DNA of 64,000 bases, from the NCBI GenBank assembly GCA_036389275.1, contig DASVQE010000039.1, positions 62,001-126,000 on the forward strand, in the 5' to 3' direction. The translations under genes and the position numbers were made by a program. This document shows positions 1 through 8,773 of this stretch, piece after piece; position 1 is the stretch's first letter, and every line of letters starts with the position of its first letter. Origin of the DNA: QHVT01 sp036389275 (lineage in GTDB: Bacteria; Acidobacteriota; Thermoanaerobaculia; Gp7-AA8). The notes under the pieces are model-generated. The model had not been told where the DNA came from and did not search any database. It saw only the letters and a program-made list of their open reading frames with translations.

Positions 1-606
1 TCGAGCAGCTTGAAAAGCGGAACGCTGGCGAGCAGTTCGGACGTCTGCATCGGCCTGATTCTAGCGTGCTATTCTGCCGCCCGTTTGAGCGACGACGACA
101 AACATCCCGAGGAATTCGACGAACGCTCCATCGGGAAAAAATATGGACTGCGCGAGCTCGTCTATCCCGACTCCGAACAGGTGAAGACCCTCGTCGCCTT
201 TCTGACCAACGCCATCACCACGAATCGCTGCGGCCCGCTGCCGAAAACTGCGGTGATGATGGTGCTCGAATTCCTCCAGGCCACCATCAACCGCCAGCAC
301 ATCACCAAAGGCCCGCGCATGTCGCAGGAAGAATTCGACGTGCTGCAGACGCCGTACTACGTCGCCGCGCGCATCATCGCCAAGATCCAGCGCACGCGGC
401 AGAGCGCGAACTCGACGAAGAAGGTCTACGAGACCACCTACGTCTCGCTCAATCAATTCATCGAGCTGCTGCGCAGCCTCCTCGACCCCGGCTGCTACTG
501 GATGCGCATGAAAGACCTGCCGGCCGGCGTGCGCGAGGCGATGGAAGCGCTGCGCGATTTCCTCATGCTCTACCCCGAGCAGAGGCGGAAGGGTCGCGCC
601 ACCTGA
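1..606 (+). CDS. Hypothetical protein, 5' end probably outside the window
   Basis: The frame is open from the first base of the window to a TGA at 604-606. The earliest start inside the window is a TTG at position 10, without a clear ribosome binding site, so the gene probably begins upstream. The visible 200 or so residues are soluble, mixed helical and charged, with no signal peptide or membrane segment and no motif I recognise. The next small gene starts 20 bases downstream on the same strand, so the two may be co-transcribed. Codon use (G/C at third positions) matches the neighbours, which supports a real gene. Function unknown. Confidence 0.6.
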   Translation, partial: SSSLKSGTLASSSDVCIGLILACYSAARLSDDDKHPEEFDERSIGKKYGLRELVYPDSEQVKTLVAFLTNAITTNRCGPLPKTAVMMVLEFLQATINRQHITKGPRMSQEEFDVLQTPYYVAARIIAKIQRTRQSANSTKKVYETTYVSLNQFIELLRSLLDPGCYWMRMKDLPAGVREAMEALRDFLMLYPEQRRKGRAT

Positions 607-626
607 TTGACGTAGAATCCGCCCTC

Positions 627-842
627 GTGTCGCGGTACCTGCAGAAGATTTCCTTGCGTCCTTACAGCGATGTGGAAGTGTGGACGGGTTGGGAGCTGGA
701 AGGACGGAACGGCGAAGTGGAAGGGCTCATCCTCGCCGACGGCCTCAGCCCCGAAGAGGTGGCCAGGCGCTACGGCGTGACCGAGTTCCACAAGATCCCG
801 CCCGAGTACCTCGCCGACGGCGAGTTCAAGGCGCGCTCCTAG
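627..842 (+). CDS. Small hypothetical protein (71 aa)
   Basis: A short frame from a GTG at 627 to TAG at 840-842, lying between the preceding gene and the methyltransferase (3-base gap). The protein is soluble and mostly polar. A central stretch reading GLILADGLSPEEVARRYG looks like a short helix-turn-helix-type or capping helix, but no family can be assigned. There is no signal peptide. The tight spacing suggests it is co-transcribed with the methyltransferase. The GTG start is chosen because it is the only start codon in this frame between the previous stop and the conserved-looking portion. Confidence 0.5.
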   Translation: MSRYLQKISLRPYSDVEVWTGWELEGRNGEVEGLILADGLSPEEVARRYGVTEFHKIPPEYLADGEFKARS

Positions 843-845
843 GAC

Positions 846-1442
846 ATGCCGAAGCGCTACGACCGCCGCTACTTCGAGCGCTGGTATCACGACGCGGAGA
901 CGCGCGTGAACACGCCCGCCGACGTGCGGCGCAAAGTGGCGCTGGCGGTGACGGCCGCCGAGTACTACCTCCACCGTCCGCTGCGCAACGTCATCGACAT
1001 CGGCTGCGGCGAAGGCGCGTGGCTCACGCATCTCCGCGCTCTCCGTCCGCGCGTGCAGTACCTCGGACTCGATCCATCCGACTACGTCGTGGAGCGCTTC
1101 GGCGAGTCGCGCAACATCCACAAAGCCGCTTTCGGCGAGCTGCCGGAGCTCGAGCTCGGGTCGTACGACCTGGTGGTCTGCTCCGACGTGCTGCACTACG
1201 TTCCGGAGAATGAGATCCGCGGCGGCATCGAGACCATCGCCCGCATCTGCGACGGCGTGGCCTTCCTCGAAGTGCTCACCCGCGAAGACGAAGTGGTCGG
1301 CGACCTCGAAGGGCTCACCCAGCGCCCGGCCCAGTTCTACCGCAACACGTTTCGCAAAGCCGGCCTGCTGCAGGTCGGCCCCTATCTCTGGCTGCCGCGC
1401 GAGCTCCGCTCGACCGCGGCGGAGCTGGAGATCGTGCTGTAA
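846..1442 (+). CDS. Class I SAM-dependent methyltransferase
   Basis: This 198-residue protein has the Rossmann-fold methyltransferase signature DIGCGEGAW at residues 51-59 (motif I, SAM binding) and YDLVVCSDVLHYV near residues 107-119 (motif II/post-motif). Length fits a single-domain class I enzyme of the methyltransf_11/12/23 type. The substrate cannot be told from sequence: there is no extra substrate-recognition domain. It is cytosolic, with no signal peptide. It follows the small upstream gene by 3 bases and precedes a secreted protein by 42 bases. Family assignment is secure; the specific reaction is unknown. Confidence 0.85.
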   Translation: MPKRYDRRYFERWYHDAETRVNTPADVRRKVALAVTAAEYYLHRPLRNVIDIGCGEGAWLTHLRALRPRVQYLGLDPSDYVVERFGESRNIHKAAFGELPELELGSYDLVVCSDVLHYVPENEIRGGIETIARICDGVAFLEVLTREDEVVGDLEGLTQRPAQFYRNTFRKAGLLQVGPYLWLPRELRSTAAELEIVL

Positions 1443-1484
1443 CGCCCGGTCCGCCTCCGTCACTACGTGACAAGGAGGTAGACC

Positions 1485-2255
1485 ATGTCTCGCACAGCAA
1501 CGTTCATCGCTCTCGTTCTCGCCGCGATCGCGCTCGCGGCACCGGCGGCCACCGTCGTGCCGCTCAACACCGGATACGACCACGCGAACTTCGCACCGTA
1601 TCCGAACGTCACGGTTCCGGTCTCCACGACGCAGGACAACTACTGGATCAATCTCGCCACCTATCCGCCGACGGTGCCGGTTGCGCCGACGGGATCGTGG
1701 GTGCTGCAGTATCCGGGAGCGTCGTGGCTTCCGCCGCTGGCCGGCACGAGCTGGATCGGGCCGCGCAAGAGCGTCGGCAGCGGCGCCGGCACCACGCTGC
1801 AGAACCCCGGCTACGCGATCTTCCGGAAGTGTTTCTGCCTGCTGCCGAACTTCAAGAACGCGTCGTTCAGTTTCCGGCTGCGCGCGGATGACACGGTGCA
1901 GGCGTGGTTCAACACGCAGACGAACGTGGTCGTGCCGCCGCAGTTCGGCCGCTTCAACGCGGTGCCGATCGCTTCGCTGCCGAGCAATCCGCAGTGGTTC
2001 CGCACCGGCGTGAACTGCCTCTACGTGCTGGTCGAGGACACCGGCGGCTGGATGGGCTTCGATCTCGCCGGCACGATCCAGGCCGACGGCCTGATGCCGA
2101 TCCCGGCCTTCGGCGCCGGCGCCTCGTTCCGCTGTCCGTGCGAGAGCGGCCCGGCCGGCGCGGCGAACGACGCCGCGATCGTGAACGCGATCCGCCAGTT
2201 CGCCGAGCAGCGCCGCCTGCAGCGCGCCGCGATCCCGCTGCAACCGCATCCGTAG
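1485..2255 (+). CDS. Secreted hypothetical protein
   Basis: The 256-residue product begins with a typical Sec signal peptide (MSRTATF, then a Leu/Ala-rich core, cleavage probably after an Ala-x-Ala near residue 20). The mature part is rich in aromatic residues, Pro and Gly, with several cysteines (KCFCLLP, NCLYVLVEDTGG, FRCPCESG). The central part, about residues 120-195, reads like a beta-sandwich (SFRLRADDTVQAWFN; NCLYVLVEDTGGWMGFDLAG), resembling carbohydrate-binding or PEP-CTERM-associated extracellular domains, but I cannot name a family. The start ATG at 1485 is preceded by AAGGAGG at 1470-1476, a strong ribosome binding site. Probably exported to the periplasm or outside. Confidence 0.75.
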   Translation: MSRTATFIALVLAAIALAAPAATVVPLNTGYDHANFAPYPNVTVPVSTTQDNYWINLATYPPTVPVAPTGSWVLQYPGASWLPPLAGTSWIGPRKSVGSGAGTTLQNPGYAIFRKCFCLLPNFKNASFSFRLRADDTVQAWFNTQTNVVVPPQFGRFNAVPIASLPSNPQWFRTGVNCLYVLVEDTGGWMGFDLAGTIQADGLMPIPAFGAGASFRCPCESGPAGAANDAAIVNAIRQFAEQRRLQRAAIPLQPHP

Positions 2256-2417
2256 TACGCGTTCGTCGAGGCGCGGCCGATGCGCCGCGCCTCCGCCGCC
2301 CACCCTTCACCTACCCCATCGGGCGGGCTCACGCCTCTCCTTCCGCGTTTTCGCGACTACCCGTACGCAGATCGTGCGCAACGAGGCGCGAACCGAGAAT
2401 GCAGATCGGAGGAAACA

Positions 2418-3674
2418 ATGAGCAAAGCAACCGCAATCGCACTCGCACTCTCGATCCTGGTGGCCGGCAGCGTGGCCCAGGCTCAGGGTCTGAAGATCGT
2501 CGACACCGACACCAACAAGCTCTACATCACCCTGCACACGGTCGGCACCGCGCAGGCGCTCGATCACAAGAACGCCTTCGACTCGAAGGGTGTCGCGCTC
2601 GCGAAGGTCGAGCCGGGATTCCAGAACGCGTTCGGCGATCTCGGTTTCCGCGGCGCCTTCGGCAAACAGCGCGAAGTGGAAGTGGTGTTCGACCTCTATC
2701 TGTCGAGCCGCAACCATCCGTCCACGACCTACGGCGACGAGGGCTACATGATCCTGCACGGCGTGCCGGAGAACCTCGAGAGCCTGAAGTTCCTCGCGCC
2801 GATCCTCAGCAAGGTCGACATCAAAGCGGGCCAGATGCTGCTCGACTTCGGCGACAACAGCCAGCACCGCTCGAACAACGCCATCGTGCAGAACAACCCG
2901 CTGGTCGGCAACTTCGTCATCGACCCGAACATCGTCTCGATCGGCATGCAGGTCACGAACAAGCCGAACGGCCGCTACGGCTGGCTCGTCGGCGTCTCGA
3001 ACGGCACCACCACCGAAGACTGGAACGCGGGCCGCGGCCTCGCCTACAACGGCAAGCTGATTTTCTATCCGATCAAAAACGCGCTCCGCACCTCGATCTC
3101 TTACATCGGCGCCGACCAGAGCGACAACGCCACGAAGGCCGCCGGCGGCAGCGCCATGCAGATGTTCAGCGGCAATCGCAGCGGCGAGCGCTACGCCGGA
3201 ATCCTCGGCGGCGGCCAGGCGCCGGGCAACATCTTCCCGCAGGCCGGTGAGAAGTTCAGCGCGGCGCAGTTCGACGTCACCTACGACCGGAAGAACTTCC
3301 CGGTGAAGCTCTACGCGCACGCCGGCCGCACCACTGACAAAGACATCAACGGCACCGCGAACGGCACTCCCGAAGAGACCTGGAGCTACTTCGCCGCCGA
3401 CGCCAAGTACGAATTCACCCCGACCGTCTACGGCGCGGTGCGCTACAGCGGCGCGATCGCCGACAAGATCGCCGGCATCGACTCCGAAGGCAAAGTGAAT
3501 CGCCTGCAGGTCGGCGGCGGTCTCTGGCTGACCAGGAACGTGCTGCTCAAGATGGAGTACGTCCAGCAGAAGTACCGCGGCTTCGCCAGCGGCGTGATGG
3601 TCAACAACGGCATCCAGGCGTGGCGCAACCCCGAGTTCAGCGGCGTGATCTCGGAAGTCTCCTTCTCCTTCTGA
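2418..3674 (+). CDS. Outer-membrane beta-barrel (porin-like) protein
   Basis: The product is 418 residues. It starts at an ATG with GGAGGAA at 2407-2413 and has a Sec signal peptide cleaved after about residue 22 (VAQAQ). The body alternates polar and hydrophobic residues in short strands with Gly/Asn-rich turns, and the last residues are VSFSF, ending in Phe as outer-membrane barrel proteins commonly do. It lies 11 bases upstream of a YceI gene. The strand-rich layout suggests a 14-18-stranded channel, but the substrate is unknown. The frame stays open upstream to 2280, but the strong ribosome binding site and signal peptide fix the start at 2418. Confidence 0.75.
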   Translation: MSKATAIALALSILVAGSVAQAQGLKIVDTDTNKLYITLHTVGTAQALDHKNAFDSKGVALAKVEPGFQNAFGDLGFRGAFGKQREVEVVFDLYLSSRNHPSTTYGDEGYMILHGVPENLESLKFLAPILSKVDIKAGQMLLDFGDNSQHRSNNAIVQNNPLVGNFVIDPNIVSIGMQVTNKPNGRYGWLVGVSNGTTTEDWNAGRGLAYNGKLIFYPIKNALRTSISYIGADQSDNATKAAGGSAMQMFSGNRSGERYAGILGGGQAPGNIFPQAGEKFSAAQFDVTYDRKNFPVKLYAHAGRTTDKDINGTANGTPEETWSYFAADAKYEFTPTVYGAVRYSGAIADKIAGIDSEGKVNRLQVGGGLWLTRNVLLKMEYVQQKYRGFASGVMVNNGIQAWRNPEFSGVISEVSFSF

Positions 3675-3685
3675 GGATCGCACCG

Positions 3686-4255
3686 ATGAAACGCACGTTC
3701 ACTCTCCTCTTCCTGGCGCTCGCCGCAATCGCGGCGGGCGCCGACCGCTTCGCCGCGTCGAAAGGCAGCGCCGTGAAGATCGAAGGCAGCTCGACGCTGC
3801 ACGCGTGGACGATCGAAGGCCACGCCATCAACGGCGAGATCAGCGCACCGTCGCCCGATCAGTGGACCGGTCCGGCCAACGCGGTCGTGACCATCCCGGT
3901 GGCGAGCCTCAAGAGCGAGCACGCCAAGATGGACAAGCTGATGGCCGACACGCTCAAGGCCGAGAAGTTTCCGGAGATCCGCTATCAGATGACGGAAGCC
4001 ACGCCGCAGCGCGCCACCGGCGACGCCTTCGTGATGAAGACCCGCGGCAAGCTCACCGTCGCCGGCGTCACGCGCGAGGTGACGATGGACGTCCAGGGAT
4101 CGCGCAACGCCGACGGCCGCTACACGCTGGTCGGCGAGGCGCCGATCAGGATGACGAGCTTCGGCCTCAAGCCGCCGACGGCGATGATGGGCACCATCAA
4201 GACCGGCGACGACGTGAAGGTCACGTTCCGCTGGGTCGTGGAGCGCGCGCAGTAA
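3686..4255 (+). CDS. YceI family periplasmic protein
   Basis: A 189-residue protein with a Sec signal peptide (about 18 residues) and the YceI lipocalin-like fold. The family hallmarks are SSTLHAWTIEG near residue 32, a middle block EKFPEIRYQMTEA, and a C-terminal RMTSFGLKPPTAMMGTIKTG block ending in strands facing the cavity. Characterised YceI proteins bind long isoprenoid or amphiphilic ligands in the periplasm; the ligand here is unknown. The gene is 11 bases after the barrel gene and 15 bases before a second, divergent YceI-like gene, suggesting a co-transcribed envelope set. The ATG at 3686 has GAGGA about 10 bases upstream. Confidence 0.85.
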   Translation: MKRTFTLLFLALAAIAAGADRFAASKGSAVKIEGSSTLHAWTIEGHAINGEISAPSPDQWTGPANAVVTIPVASLKSEHAKMDKLMADTLKAEKFPEIRYQMTEATPQRATGDAFVMKTRGKLTVAGVTREVTMDVQGSRNADGRYTLVGEAPIRMTSFGLKPPTAMMGTIKTGDDVKVTFRWVVERAQ

Positions 4256-4270
4256 GCATCGGAGACCGTC

Positions 4271-4942
4271 ATGCGCCGCCTCGCTCTCATCGCCGTGCTG
4301 CTGTGGCCCGCCGGCACGCTGTTCGCCGCATCGGCCACCCTCCTCCGGTCGACTGCGCCGAGCCGCCTCGTCCTCGAAGGCTCGTCGAACGTGACCGGCT
4401 GGCGCTGCAGCGGCACGGCGATCGACGGACGGATGGCGGTGGCGGCGCCGCTCGAGCGGATCAACGACGTGATCGATCGCATCGAGGACGGCGACATCGC
4501 GCGGTGGATGGCCAACCCGTCCGCCGCGCGATTCCCGCAACCCGACCTGCAGTTGCGCGTGCCGGTCAGCGCGCTCCGCTGCGGCAACCGGCAGATGGAG
4601 CGCGACATGTACCGCGCGCTGCGTTCAGCCGAGTATCCGATGATCGAGTTCCGCTTCACGAACCTGGTCGGCGCGGTGAATCACGACATCGACGCGCGCA
4701 GCTATCACGCCACGATCGCCGGCGTGCTCTCACTCGCCGGCGCGAGCCGCACCGTCACGCTGCAGGTCTCGGCCGAACGGCTGGCGCGCGACCGCTTGCG
4801 TCTGCGCGCGCGTCTGCCGCTGCGCATGACCGACTTTCGCGTGACGCCGCCGACGGCGCTGCTCGGCATGGTCAAGGCGAAGGACGAGCTGGTCGTCGAG
4901 TTCGAGCTGATCATGCAGGCCGCGGCGGAGTCGCAGTCATGA
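4271..4942 (+). CDS. YceI-like periplasmic protein, divergent paralogue
   Basis: This 223-residue protein has a signal peptide (about 19 residues) and resembles the preceding YceI protein: LVLEGSSNVTGWRC replaces SSTLHAW, AEYPMIEFRFTNL matches the EKFPEIRYQM block, and LRMTDFRVTPPTALLGMVKA matches the C-terminal block. An insertion of roughly 40 residues after the first block (around residues 55-90) makes it longer than the usual family member of about 190. The two cysteines at WRCSG and LRCGN could form a disulfide. It overlaps the following sensor kinase gene by 4 bases (ATGA), so the two are translationally coupled. A ribosome binding site (GGAG) precedes the ATG. Confidence 0.75.
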   Translation: MRRLALIAVLLWPAGTLFAASATLLRSTAPSRLVLEGSSNVTGWRCSGTAIDGRMAVAAPLERINDVIDRIEDGDIARWMANPSAARFPQPDLQLRVPVSALRCGNRQMERDMYRALRSAEYPMIEFRFTNLVGAVNHDIDARSYHATIAGVLSLAGASRTVTLQVSAERLARDRLRLRARLPLRMTDFRVTPPTALLGMVKAKDELVVEFELIMQAAAESQS

Positions 4943-6336
4943 CCGCCGCCTCGGAGCTCCTCACGCCGCGCGGTGGTACACAATACGCGCTCTTCATGTC
5001 GCTCCAGCGCCTGCGCGTCGTCGCCATCGTCCTGCCGATCCTGGCGGTGATCACGCTCGAAGTCGTGCGCTATGCGGTCCTCGGCGCGATCAGTTGGGAA
5101 AAGCGCGTCGGCCTCGATGTCATCGTCGTGCTGGCGATCGTCCTCTTCGCCGTCTTCATCTTCCGCGCGGTCGAAGGGATGCAGCAGCGGCTGCTGCGGC
5201 AGAACCAGGAGCTGCTCGCGCTGCACAACGCCACGCTCGACGTCACGTCGGAGCTGTCGCTCGACACGGTGCTCAAGAAAGTCGTCGACCAGGCCAAGAA
5301 CCTCGTCGGCGCCAAGTACGGCGCGCTCTCGGTCATCGATCGCGACAACCGCATCCTCTCGTTCATCACCTCCGGCATCACGCCCGAGGAGCGCGCGCTC
5401 ATCGGCCCGCCGCCGGTGGGCCACGGCGTCCTCGGCGTCGTGCTGCGCGAAGGCCAGCGGCTGCGGCTCTCCGACGTCACGCGGCATCCGCGCTCGCACG
5501 GCTATCCGGCCAATCATCCGCCGATGCATTCGCTGCTCGCCGTTCCGGTGCCGTGCAAAGGTCCGTTCCTCGGCAACCTGTATCTCACCGAGAAGCTCGG
5601 CGCGAACGAGTTCACCGAGGATGACGAGCAGACGCTCGAGCGCTTCGCGGTGCAGGCCGCGCTCGCGATCGACAACGCGCATCTGCACGAACAGGTGGCC
5701 GATCTCGCGGTGGCCGGCGAGCGCATTCGCATCGCGCACGAGATGCACGACGGGCTCGCGCAGGTCCTCGGCTACGTCAACACGAAAGTGCAGGCGGCGG
5801 AGATGTACCTGCGCCGCGACAAGACCGCCGAGGCGGGCGCGCAGCTTCGCGAGCTCGCCTCCGCCGCGCGTCAGGCGTACACCGACGTGCGCGAATCGAT
5901 CGTCGGACTGCGCTCGCTGCCGGCGGCCGACAAATCGCTCTGCGACGTGCTGCGCGACTACCTGCAGCAGTGGCAGGAGATGAGCGGCGTCTCGACCTCG
6001 CTCGACGTCGACTCGTCGATCGATCTCCGTCCCTCGGAGGAGCTGCAGCTCGTGCGCATCGTGCAGGAAGCGCTCACGAACGTGCGCAAACACGCGCGAG
6101 CCTCGCAGGCGCGCGTCGAGCTGCGGCGCCGCGGCGAGCGCATCATCGCCACGGTCAGCGACGACGGCGTCGGCTTCAACGCGGCGGCGCGCACGCGCGG
6201 CGAGTTCCCGCAGTTCGGCCTCACCACCATGGGCGAGCGCGCCGCGGCCATCGGCGCGACGCTCGCCGTCGACAGCGCGCCGGGCAAAGGGACCACGGTG
6301 CGCTTCGAGCTGCCGGTCGTCGATCGCGGCGTGTAG
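4939..6336 (+). CDS. Membrane sensor histidine kinase, NarL/DegS type, with GAF domain
   Basis: The 465-residue protein has two transmembrane helices (about 25-48 and 58-80), a GAF sensor domain (about 100-245), a HisKA_3 dimerisation domain with the phospho-acceptor motif HEMHDGLAQ near residue 270, and a C-terminal HATPase domain (N-box LTNVRKHA, G-box VSDDGVGF, final PGKGTTVRF). The HisKA_3 type pairs with LuxR/NarL-family regulators, and such a regulator follows 21 bases downstream. The start at 4939 overlaps the preceding stop (ATGA) and has GGAG upstream; an ATG at 4996 is possible. Its place after a barrel and two YceI genes suggests the system monitors the envelope, but that is inference. 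Confidence 0.9.
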   Translation: MTAASELLTPRGGTQYALFMSLQRLRVVAIVLPILAVITLEVVRYAVLGAISWEKRVGLDVIVVLAIVLFAVFIFRAVEGMQQRLLRQNQELLALHNATLDVTSELSLDTVLKKVVDQAKNLVGAKYGALSVIDRDNRILSFITSGITPEERALIGPPPVGHGVLGVVLREGQRLRLSDVTRHPRSHGYPANHPPMHSLLAVPVPCKGPFLGNLYLTEKLGANEFTEDDEQTLERFAVQAALAIDNAHLHEQVADLAVAGERIRIAHEMHDGLAQVLGYVNTKVQAAEMYLRRDKTAEAGAQLRELASAARQAYTDVRESIVGLRSLPAADKSLCDVLRDYLQQWQEMSGVSTSLDVDSSIDLRPSEELQLVRIVQEALTNVRKHARASQARVELRRRGERIIATVSDDGVGFNAAARTRGEFPQFGLTTMGERAAAIGATLAVDSAPGKGTTVRFELPVVDRGV

Positions 6337-6357
6337 CGGACGCTATACTCGCAAGCG

Positions 6358-7020
6358 GTGCGAATCCTCATCGCAGACGATCACGCGCTGTTCCGCGACG
6401 GCTTGCGCAGCCTGCTCGCCGTCGAAGGTCACGAGGTGATCGGCGAAGCGCGCAACGGCCGCGAGGCGGTGGCGCTCACGCGCGAGCTGCAGCCCGATCT
6501 GGTGCTGATGGACGTCTCGATGCCGGAGCTCGACGGGCTGGAGGCGACGCGGCTGATCGGTGCGGAAATGCCGCACATCAAGGTGGTCATCCTCACCGCG
6601 TCGGAGGAAGAGTCGAAGCTCTTCGACGCCATCAAGTCGGGCGCGCAAGGGTATCTGCTGAAGAACCTCGAAGCGGAGGCGTTCTTCGAGATGCTCGAGC
6701 GCGCCAGCCGCGGCGAGCCGGCGCTGACGCCGGCGCTCGCGCGCAAGCTGCTGCAGGAGTTCGCCAAACCGGCCGAGCCCGCCGCGGCGGCGCCGTCGGA
6801 GGAAGAGACACTGACCGCGCGCGAGCGCGAGGTGCTCGAGCTGATGGTCGAAGGCGTGACGTCGAATCGCAAGCTCGCCCGGCGCCTCAACGTGAGCGAG
6901 AACACGGTGAAGTTTCACGTCCGCAACATCCTCGACAAGCTGCGGCTGCACAACCGCGCCGAGGTGGTCGGCTACGCGCTGCGCAAGGGCATCGTCGAGC
7001 CTGGCGGCTCGCGCGGTTAG
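6358..7020 (+). CDS. Response regulator, NarL/LuxR family
   Basis: A 220-residue regulator starting at GTG. The receiver domain (1-120) has the acidic pair ADDH (residues 6-9), the phosphorylatable Asp at about 52 (LVLMDVSMPELDG), the Thr/Ser switch (VVILTAS) and the conserved Lys (GYLLKN). A linker rich in Pro/Ala leads to a LuxR-type helix-turn-helix (LTAREREVLELMVEG...ENTVKFHVRNILDKL). One oddity is that the usual 'SNKEIA' in the DNA-binding domain reads SNRKLARRL. It lies 21 bases after the HisKA_3 kinase, so the two almost certainly form a cognate pair. Targets are unknown. Confidence 0.93.
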   Translation: MRILIADDHALFRDGLRSLLAVEGHEVIGEARNGREAVALTRELQPDLVLMDVSMPELDGLEATRLIGAEMPHIKVVILTASEEESKLFDAIKSGAQGYLLKNLEAEAFFEMLERASRGEPALTPALARKLLQEFAKPAEPAAAAPSEEETLTAREREVLELMVEGVTSNRKLARRLNVSENTVKFHVRNILDKLRLHNRAEVVGYALRKGIVEPGGSRG

Positions 7021-7060
7021 CGCGGCAATTTCGTCCGCGCGCGTTTCGTTGATCACGAGC

Positions 7061-7471
7061 ATGAAACGCCTGGCCATCGCTGCTGTCGTTCTGCTCGTCA
7101 CGGTCTCCGCCTCCGCCGCCACGTCGCTGTACGGCAAGTACGAGGCGGTGCGGCAGGCGCTGCTTGCGGAGTCGCTGACGCGTGTGACGACGAGCGCGAA
7201 GGCGCTCGCGGATGCGGCGGCGGCGGAGAAGCACGCCGACGTGGCGAAGTCGGCGCTGGCGCTCTCGCGCGCGAAGAATCTCGACGACGCGCGTGGCGAA
7301 TTCGGCGCGGTGTCGACGGCGATGATCGCCATGCGCGCGCAATCCAAAGCGGGCGCGCCGGCGGTCTACTACTGCCCGATGGCGAAGCAGTCGTGGCTGC
7401 AGGCGAAAGGCACGATCGGGAATCCGTACGAGCCGGCCATGCCGGAGTGCGGCACGCTGAAAGACGAGTAG
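7061..7471 (+). CDS. Secreted DUF3347 domain protein
   Basis: The 136-residue product has a Sec signal peptide (MKRLAIAAVVLLV..., cleaved near residue 20) followed by a helical segment (YGKYEAVRQALLAE...) and a C-terminal YYCPMAKQSWLQ...NPYEPAMPECG block. That order (helical part, then CPM...NPY...M..CG) is the signature of DUF3347, often found in periplasmic proteins linked to heavy-metal efflux. The Cys/Met pairs may bind copper, which is inference. A TTG 12 bases further upstream is possible, but the ATG gives a better signal peptide. It abuts the next gene with no gap (stop TAG 7469-7471, GTG at 7472). Confidence 0.75.
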   Translation: MKRLAIAAVVLLVTVSASAATSLYGKYEAVRQALLAESLTRVTTSAKALADAAAAEKHADVAKSALALSRAKNLDDARGEFGAVSTAMIAMRAQSKAGAPAVYYCPMAKQSWLQAKGTIGNPYEPAMPECGTLKDE

Positions 7472-8248
7472 GTGCTCGCGGTTCCACCGATCGGGCTCGG
7501 CACGTGGCAGACGTTCGACGTCGGCCGCTCGCCAGCCGCGCGCGCGCCGCTGGCTGCCGTGCTGCGCGAGTTCGTGGAGCTCGGCGGCACGCTGATCGAC
7601 TCGTCGCCGATGTATGGCCGCGCCGAGGAAGTGGTCGGTGAGCTGGCGACGTCGCTGGGCATCCGCGATCGCCTCTTCATCGCCACGAAAGTCTGGACGG
7701 AAGGACGCGCCGCCGGGATCGCCCAGATGGACGAGTCGATCCGGAAGCTCGGCGGACGCGTCGACCTGATGCAGGTGCACAACCTCGTCGACGCCGACGC
7801 GCACCTCGACACACTGCAGACGTGGAAGTCTGAAGGTCGCGTGCGGTCCATCGGCATCACGCACTACACCTCGAGCGGCTACCGCGGGCTGCGCAAGTAC
7901 ATCGAGCGCGGCGGGATCGACGTGGTGCAGCTCAATTACTCCGTGGCCGAGCGCGAAGCCGAACGCGAGCTGCTGCCGCTCTGCCGCGAGCGCAACCTGG
8001 CCGTGCTCGCCAATCGTCCGCTCGGCTCCGGCGCGCTGATCCGCCGCGCCGCCCGCATGCCGCTGCCGCCGTTCGCAAAGGGCATGACCTGGCCCGAGCT
8101 GCTGCTGCGCTTCGTGATTTCGCACGACGCGATCACCTGCGCGATCCCGGCCACGGCGAATGTCGAACACCTGCGCGAGAACCTGCGCGCCGCGCACGGC
8201 GCACCGCTCGACGACGCGCAGCGCGCGGAGTTGATCGAGCTCTTCTGA
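7472..8248 (+). CDS. Aldo/keto reductase family oxidoreductase
   Basis: A 258-residue protein with the aldo/keto reductase TIM-barrel layout. The catalytic tetrad is visible: Asp43 and Tyr48 (IDSSPMYG), Lys73 (ATKVW) and His103 (LMQVHN). The family Gly-Leu-Gly-Thr start (PPIGLGTW) and a late cofactor-binding region (CAIPATANVEHLRENLRA) are present. It is shorter than the usual 280-320 residues, mainly in C-terminal loops. It starts at a GTG that directly follows the stop codon of the DUF3347 gene. The frame has no signal peptide, so it is read here as cytosolic. The substrate is not predictable; NADPH dependence is typical of the family. Confidence 0.88.
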   Translation: MLAVPPIGLGTWQTFDVGRSPAARAPLAAVLREFVELGGTLIDSSPMYGRAEEVVGELATSLGIRDRLFIATKVWTEGRAAGIAQMDESIRKLGGRVDLMQVHNLVDADAHLDTLQTWKSEGRVRSIGITHYTSSGYRGLRKYIERGGIDVVQLNYSVAEREAERELLPLCRERNLAVLANRPLGSGALIRRAARMPLPPFAKGMTWPELLLRFVISHDAITCAIPATANVEHLRENLRAAHGAPLDDAQRAELIELF

Positions 8249-8255
8249 GCGCGAC

Positions 8256-8717
8256 TCAAAACAAGTCGCGCAGCGCCACGCGATCCATCCTTCCATACGT
8301 CCGCACCTGCAGCTCGGCGAGCCGCGACTCGTACTCGCCGATCGTCCAGCATGACTCCGCCTCGAGCTCTTCGAGCGCGACCTCGTTGAGCGTGCAGATG
8401 TCGCGGTACTCCGTCTCCGCCTCCTCGTCGAGCCAGCGCAGCGGCAGCCCTTGCGTGCGGCAGACGTATGGGCGCGAGGCGTAGATGCGGCACTCGCCTT
8501 CGCTGCCGAGGAAGGCGCAGGCGCCGGGCGGGTGTGGGGCGGCGGTGGCGAGCAGATCGGCGTGATTGCGGCGGATGCGCTCCGCTTCCACCTCGAACAC
8601 CGTGATGCCGTCGATACAGCAGGCGCTGCAGCCGCGCTTGCAGGCCAGCCGGGCGGCGTGCTCCGCGGCGAGCGCGGCCGCGGCGTCGTCGACTTCGGCG
8701 TGCAGATCGTCCACCAT
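8256..8717 (-). CDS. YkgJ family cysteine-cluster protein
   Basis: This 153-residue protein has the cysteine pattern of the YkgJ/CxxCxxCC (UPF0153) family: CKRGCSACC at about residues 26-34, a Cys in PPGACAFL, then CRIYASRPYVCR. These cysteines probably bind zinc or an iron-sulfur cluster. No enzymatic role is known for most members. The gene converges on the aldo/keto reductase with a 7-base gap and is divergent from the ECF sigma gene, so the 56-base space 8718-8773 must hold both promoters. Family call is firm; role unknown. Confidence 0.85.
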   Translation of the reverse strand: MVDDLHAEVDDAAAALAAEHAARLACKRGCSACCIDGITVFEVEAERIRRNHADLLATAAPHPPGACAFLGSEGECRIYASRPYVCRTQGLPLRWLDEEAETEYRDICTLNEVALEELEAESCWTIGEYESRLAELQVRTYGRMDRVALRDLF

Positions 8718-8773
8718 CCGCCGGGTGAAACAAACCTAACCGTTTGAGGAATCCAGGGTCTAACGGAGTCGGA

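Noticed and set aside
8726..8763. ECF-type promoter TGAAAC ... GTCTAA before the sigma factor gene
   Set aside because: The elements are 26 bases apart, too far for a normal ECF promoter; no better pair was seen.
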